Below are positions 61,114-64,000 of a stretch of 64,000 nt of DNA, piece by piece. Location: positions 3,128,001 to 3,192,000 of the forward strand of contig NZ_JAIMBW010000001.1 in NCBI RefSeq assembly GCF_019195455.1, read 5' to 3'. This DNA is from Gymnodinialimonas phycosphaerae (lineage in GTDB: Bacteria; Pseudomonadota; Alphaproteobacteria; Rhodobacterales; Rhodobacteraceae). A program made the translations under genes and the position numbers. Numbering within the stretch: the first letter of the stretch is position 1; each line of letters opens with the position of its first letter. The notes under the pieces are model-generated. The model was given only the letters and a program-made list of their open reading frames with translations. It was not told where the DNA came from and ran no database searches.

Positions 61114-62133
61114 TTACTCTGCCGGTTGCGGATGATCTTGCGCCTTCAACTGGCTGAGGACGGAAAGCAAAGGGTCACTCCAGGCGTCCTTGTTGGGCGC
61201 GGGATGGGCGGCGGCCTTCACCAGAAACGCCGTTTCAGGCAGGGGACGCGCAAAGATCACCGGGCTTTCGGGCAGCACGCTGGCAAGGCCCGCACGGACT
61301 ATCGACAGGCCCAGAATTCGCATCTTATGGCCGCCCGTCGTGGTCGCACGGTGATTGATATTGTCGAAACCATTGCGTGCAAGGTTTCGGCCGATAGCGT
61401 CGTAGCAATGCCGCGCGGCGAAGATGCCGGGGCGCGCTGACACGGGAAGCCGACTGATGCCGGGCTCGGACTTCAGATACAGCTTGTTGGCCTCGGCCAG
61501 CAGTCGCTTGGTCAATTTCTTGAGGCGCGGAGAGGCTGTGGGGGCGGCAAAAAGGCGGTCGATATCGATCCCCTCTTCCTCCAACCAATCAGTTGGCAGA
61601 TAGAGGCGTCGCTCGCGTGCATCCTCGCCGACATCTCGGGCGATATTGGTCAGCTGCATGGCAACGCCAAGGTCACAGGCGCGGGCCAAGGCCTGCTCAT
61701 CCCGCACCCGCATCAAGACGCACATCATCGCACCAACGGCAGAAGCGACACGGGCGGAATAGCCGCGCAGATCCGAAAGGGTTGCATAACGCCGTTCCAT
61801 CCCGTCCCAGGCAAGACCTTCAAGAAGGGCTTCGGGCAAGGCGCGCGGCATGTCGAATTCTTCGATCATCGCGGTGAACGCACGGTCTGTCGGATGATTT
61901 CTGGGACGACCCTGATAGGCATGTTCGAGCCGTTCAGATAGTGCCAGAACGGCAGCAGGCTTGTCGTGCCCGAAATCCACCTCATCATCGGCCAGGCGAC
62001 AGAACGCATAAAGCGCAAGGGCGGGGTCGCGGACCTTCGACGGCAGCAGCTTGGACGCCGCATGGAAGGAATAAGACCCCTCGCGGATCGCGTCACGACA
62101 GTGTTCCAGATCTTTCGGGTCGATCATGGTCAT
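61114..62133 (-). CDS. crtB: Phytoene synthase
   Basis: 339 residues. The trans-isoprenyl synthase aspartate motifs are LADDEVDFG (first) and NIARDVGEDARERRLYLPTDWL (second, with the canonical Arg-Leu-Tyr-Leu-Pro). It condenses two geranylgeranyl diphosphates into phytoene, the first carotenoid. Its start overlaps the crtI stop by four bases (ATGA), the normal crtIB operon. The substrate comes from IspA and the MEP pathway (18.7-21.5 kb). Confidence 0.96.
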   Translation of the reverse strand: MTMIDPKDLEHCRDAIREGSYSFHAASKLLPSKVRDPALALYAFCRLADDEVDFGHDKPAAVLALSERLEHAYQGRPRNHPTDRAFTAMIEEFDMPRALPEALLEGLAWDGMERRYATLSDLRGYSARVASAVGAMMCVLMRVRDEQALARACDLGVAMQLTNIARDVGEDARERRLYLPTDWLEEEGIDIDRLFAAPTASPRLKKLTKRLLAEANKLYLKSEPGISRLPVSARPGIFAARHCYDAIGRNLARNGFDNINHRATTTGGHKMRILGLSIVRAGLASVLPESPVIFARPLPETAFLVKAAAHPAPNKDAWSDPLLSVLSQLKAQDHPQPAE

Positions 62134-63668
62134 TCCGCCGCAAGCCGTTGAACCGGGGGTATCACCGGGTTTCTGGCTTCAGGCACCAGCTTGTTAAGCA
62201 CCTCCGACGAGGTCACGACCGAGGGGATGCCCGCGCCCGGATGGGTGCCCGCGCCAACCAGATAGAGGCCTGCGATTTCCTCCGAGACATTGTGGGGGCG
62301 GAACCAGGCGGATTGAAAAATCCTCGGCTCCAACGAGAAACCGGCCCCGAATGGAGAGCGGTAGCGATCCACGAAGGTCTGCGGCGTGAAAATGTGGGAG
62401 GCAGAGAGGTGATCTTCGAACCCCGGCAACATCTGATCATTCAAGACCTTCGCCATGTTGGCGCGATATGTCTCTGTCATTTCGGCCCAGTCCACGCTTT
62501 TTCCGTGAAGGTTGGGCACAGGCGACAGGGCATAAAAGGTGTCGTCGCCCTCGGGCGCTGCGGTGGGATCGGTGACAGAGGGACGGTGCAGGTAGATCGA
62601 CATATCGTCCGCTAACTTGCGGCGAATGAAGATATCATCCAGCAGGCCGTTGTAGCGCGGGCCGTTCAGGATCGTGTGGTGACCCACATCGGCCCATTGA
62701 TCCCGCGTGCCCTTGGTGCCGAAGTACCAAACAAAAAGCCCCATGGACCAACGCGACTTGTTCAGCCGCTTCGGGGTCCACCGCTTCTTGGTCTGTTTCG
62801 ACAGAAGGTGCTCGTAGGTCGTGCCCGGATCGGCGTTGGAGACGACGATATCCGAGGTCAACGCCTCGCCTTCTTCAGTTACAACACCGGTAGTTCGACC
62901 CTGTTTAACGGTGATTTCGGCCACATCTTCGTTCAGTCGAACCTCCCCACCCTGATCTTCGATCACGCGGACCATGGCGTCGGCCATCGCCTGCACACCG
63001 CCCATCGCATAATGGACGCCGAATTCTTTTTCGAGGTGCGAGACAAGGATATACATCGACGTCACACGTGTCGGATCACCACCGATGAACAGCGGATGAA
63101 ACGAAAGAGCCATGCGCAGGCGTTCGTCCTTCACCCGCGATGCCGCGTGGGCGTAGACGGACTTGTCCGCGCGCAGTTTCACGAAGCCCGGAAGCTCCTT
63201 CACCAGATCCATCAGCTTGTTCATCGGGCGCCGGCCAAGGCCCTCGAACCCGAACTGATAGCGGGTTTCACTATCGCGAAGAAACTTGCGGTAACCGGGC
63301 ACGTCGGCAGGCGACAGCCTGGCCACCTCTGCCTCCATCGCGGTATCGTCACCGTTCACCCGGAAGGTGGATCCGTCGCGCCACCTGATCTCATAATACG
63401 GGTCGACAGGCCACAGATCGACCTCGGCGCGGAAATCGCGGCCGCAATCGGCCCAAAGCTGTTCGAACACCTGCGGAACGGTGACAATCGTCGGCCCCAA
63501 ATCGAATCGGTGGCCGTTTTGCGTGATCGAAGAGCCCCGCCCCCCGGCACGGTCAAGACGGTCCAGCACCGTCACACGATAGCCCTTCGCCCCAAGGCGC
63601 ATGGCCGCAGAAAGACCGCCAAGGCCTGCCCCAATCACAATCGCCCTTGAGGGGTTGGAATTCTTCAT
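62130..63668 (-). CDS. crtI: Phytoene desaturase
   Basis: 512 residues from MKNSNPSRAIVIGAGLGGLSAAMRLGAKGYRVTVLDRLDRAGGRGSS, the FAD-binding signature of bacterial phytoene desaturases. The C-terminal GLYLVGAGTHPGAGIPSVVTSSEVLNKLV is the second conserved region. It converts phytoene to neurosporene or lycopene; the CrtA gene next door suggests neurosporene/spheroidene chemistry. A GTG 12 bases upstream is a possible alternative start. Transcribed from the crtA-crtI gap with PpsR-type sites. Confidence 0.95.
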   Translation of the reverse strand: MKNSNPSRAIVIGAGLGGLSAAMRLGAKGYRVTVLDRLDRAGGRGSSITQNGHRFDLGPTIVTVPQVFEQLWADCGRDFRAEVDLWPVDPYYEIRWRDGSTFRVNGDDTAMEAEVARLSPADVPGYRKFLRDSETRYQFGFEGLGRRPMNKLMDLVKELPGFVKLRADKSVYAHAASRVKDERLRMALSFHPLFIGGDPTRVTSMYILVSHLEKEFGVHYAMGGVQAMADAMVRVIEDQGGEVRLNEDVAEITVKQGRTTGVVTEEGEALTSDIVVSNADPGTTYEHLLSKQTKKRWTPKRLNKSRWSMGLFVWYFGTKGTRDQWADVGHHTILNGPRYNGLLDDIFIRRKLADDMSIYLHRPSVTDPTAAPEGDDTFYALSPVPNLHGKSVDWAEMTETYRANMAKVLNDQMLPGFEDHLSASHIFTPQTFVDRYRSPFGAGFSLEPRIFQSAWFRPHNVSEEIAGLYLVGAGTHPGAGIPSVVTSSEVLNKLVPEARNPVIPPVQRLAAE

Positions 63669-63693
63669 ATCAATCGCCACTCCGGGCTAGATC

Positions 63694-63711
63694 TGTCTAT
63701 TAAAGTTGACA
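63694..63711. promoter_or_regulatory. PpsR/CrtJ-type operator, crtI-proximal
   Basis: TGT (63694-63696), 12 bases, ACA (63709-63711): the TGT-N12-ACA consensus of the photosynthesis repressor PpsR/CrtJ. It lies 26 bases upstream of the crtI start. A second copy, at 63770-63787, is 59 bases away, allowing cooperative binding. Confidence 0.75.
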
Positions 63712-63769
63712 GTATGGCGAATTGCTTATTTTTGCAAAGGTGATTTGACTTCCCTAAGTGCGACCATTG

Positions 63770-63787
63770 TGTCAGAATAAGTTGACA
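63770..63787. promoter_or_regulatory. PpsR/CrtJ-type operator, crtA-proximal
   Basis: TGT (63770-63772), 12 bases, ACA (63785-63787), with extended symmetry TGTGTC to GACACA. It ends 17 bases before the crtA start. Together with the crtI-proximal site it fits light- and oxygen-dependent repression of both genes by PpsR. No regulator gene is in the window. Confidence 0.75.
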
Positions 63788-63804
63788 CATGGAGCGACCA
63801 CACC

Positions 63805-64000
63805 ATGCAATCGACGACTTTGAGCCTTTATCGTTTCGGCTCCATACCTGCGCGCCTTTGGGCGTTCGCACAGATGGGCCTGGCCCGGTGGGCGATGCAC
63901 GATGTCCGTGACATCGGCACCTGGAAGCTGTGCGGATCTGGCACCGGAGAAGGGTTTACCCCCCTACCCAACACGGCCGTCTATGCGATCCTCGCGACTT
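63805..64000 (+). CDS. crtA: Spheroidene monooxygenase (N-terminal part, cut by window)
   Basis: The frame gives 65 residues before the window ends: MQSTTLSLYRFGSIPARLWAFAQMGLARWAM, then SGTGEGFTPLPNTAVYAILAT. These match the CrtA family of Rhodobacter, which converts spheroidene to spheroidenone using oxygen. It is divergent from crtI, the order seen at the start of photosynthesis gene clusters in Rhodobacteraceae, so further photosynthesis genes may lie just right of this window (inference). Confidence 0.88.
   Translation, partial: MQSTTLSLYRFGSIPARLWAFAQMGLARWAMHDVRDIGTWKLCGSGTGEGFTPLPNTAVYAILAT

Overview
The window is chromosomal DNA of a high-GC alphaproteobacterium, most probably a marine member of the Rhodobacteraceae (Roseobacter group, Jannaschia-like) that makes spheroidene-type carotenoids. 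This rests on the crtA / crtI-crtB genes with paired PpsR/CrtJ-type sites at the right end, a histone deacetylase-like protein-xseB-ispA-dxs operon, a NaChBac-type sodium channel, Roseobacter-type gene orders, and GC-biased third codon positions throughout. Placement at genus level is inference. Coding density is high, and no phage, transposon, integrase or CRISPR array was seen.

Layout. 1-3.7 kb: an HPt phosphotransfer protein (cut by the window edge) divergent from a receiver-PP2C phosphatase, a Nudix hydrolase, kdsD and a small acidic exported protein. 3.8-9.9 kb: an extracellular polysaccharide locus, with galE, a UDP-glucuronate-epimerase-like gene and ugd in one operon, a Wza/KpsD-type export lipoprotein and a glycosyltransferase. 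Structured repeats decorate this locus. 10-18.7 kb: a long plus-strand run of hslO, a CoA-type Nudix gene, a CCA-adding enzyme, a pair of ABC exporter half-transporters, an RlmD-like rRNA methyltransferase and a voltage-gated Na+ channel. 18.7-22.6 kb: the isoprenoid precursor operon (deacetylase-like, xseB, ispA, dxs), which supplies the carotenoid genes 40 kb away. 22.8-28.9 kb: a MarR regulator and an orphan OmpR-type regulator divergent from ilvE, a cupin protein, a DUF2794 protein, and pepA with an NlpC/P60 hydrolase. 29-31 kb: beta-carbonic anhydrase, SbtA bicarbonate transporter and SbtB-like PII protein. 31-41 kb: a lipid-binding-fold protein, an unknown protein with a palindromic repeat inside its reading frame, a DUF4139 protein, asd, a DEAD-box helicase, two MFS transporters and an Fe(III)-binding protein with a RirA-like operator. 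41-57.9 kb: a metal-uptake-like divergent pair, leuD, leuB and leuC at three separate places, an LysR/epimerase divergent pair, a tRNA-Pro with an unusual TNT-like gene beside it, a PhyH dioxygenase, the iron permease, an MscS channel and a ThDP enzyme. 58-61 kb: FMN reductase, a split MnmC pair and a DMT exporter. 61-64 kb: crtB, crtI and the start of crtA.

Functionally, dxs and ispA feed IPP/DMAPP-derived prenyl diphosphates to CrtB and CrtI. SbtA, SbtB and carbonic anhydrase would control bicarbonate supply, useful for anaplerotic CO2 fixation in a photoheterotroph. fbpA and fbpB form an iron(III) importer whose ATPase is not in the window. The least described signals are four families of short palindromic repeats (8.5, 16.6/47.9, 31.9/38.1 and 53.2 kb). 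Several show compensatory base changes that preserve the stem. One copy sits in frame inside a gene. The gene next to tRNA-Pro, with a GGGTQ motif like the TNT NAD-glycohydrolase family, also stands out. All family assignments are from reading sequence motifs; no database search was possible.
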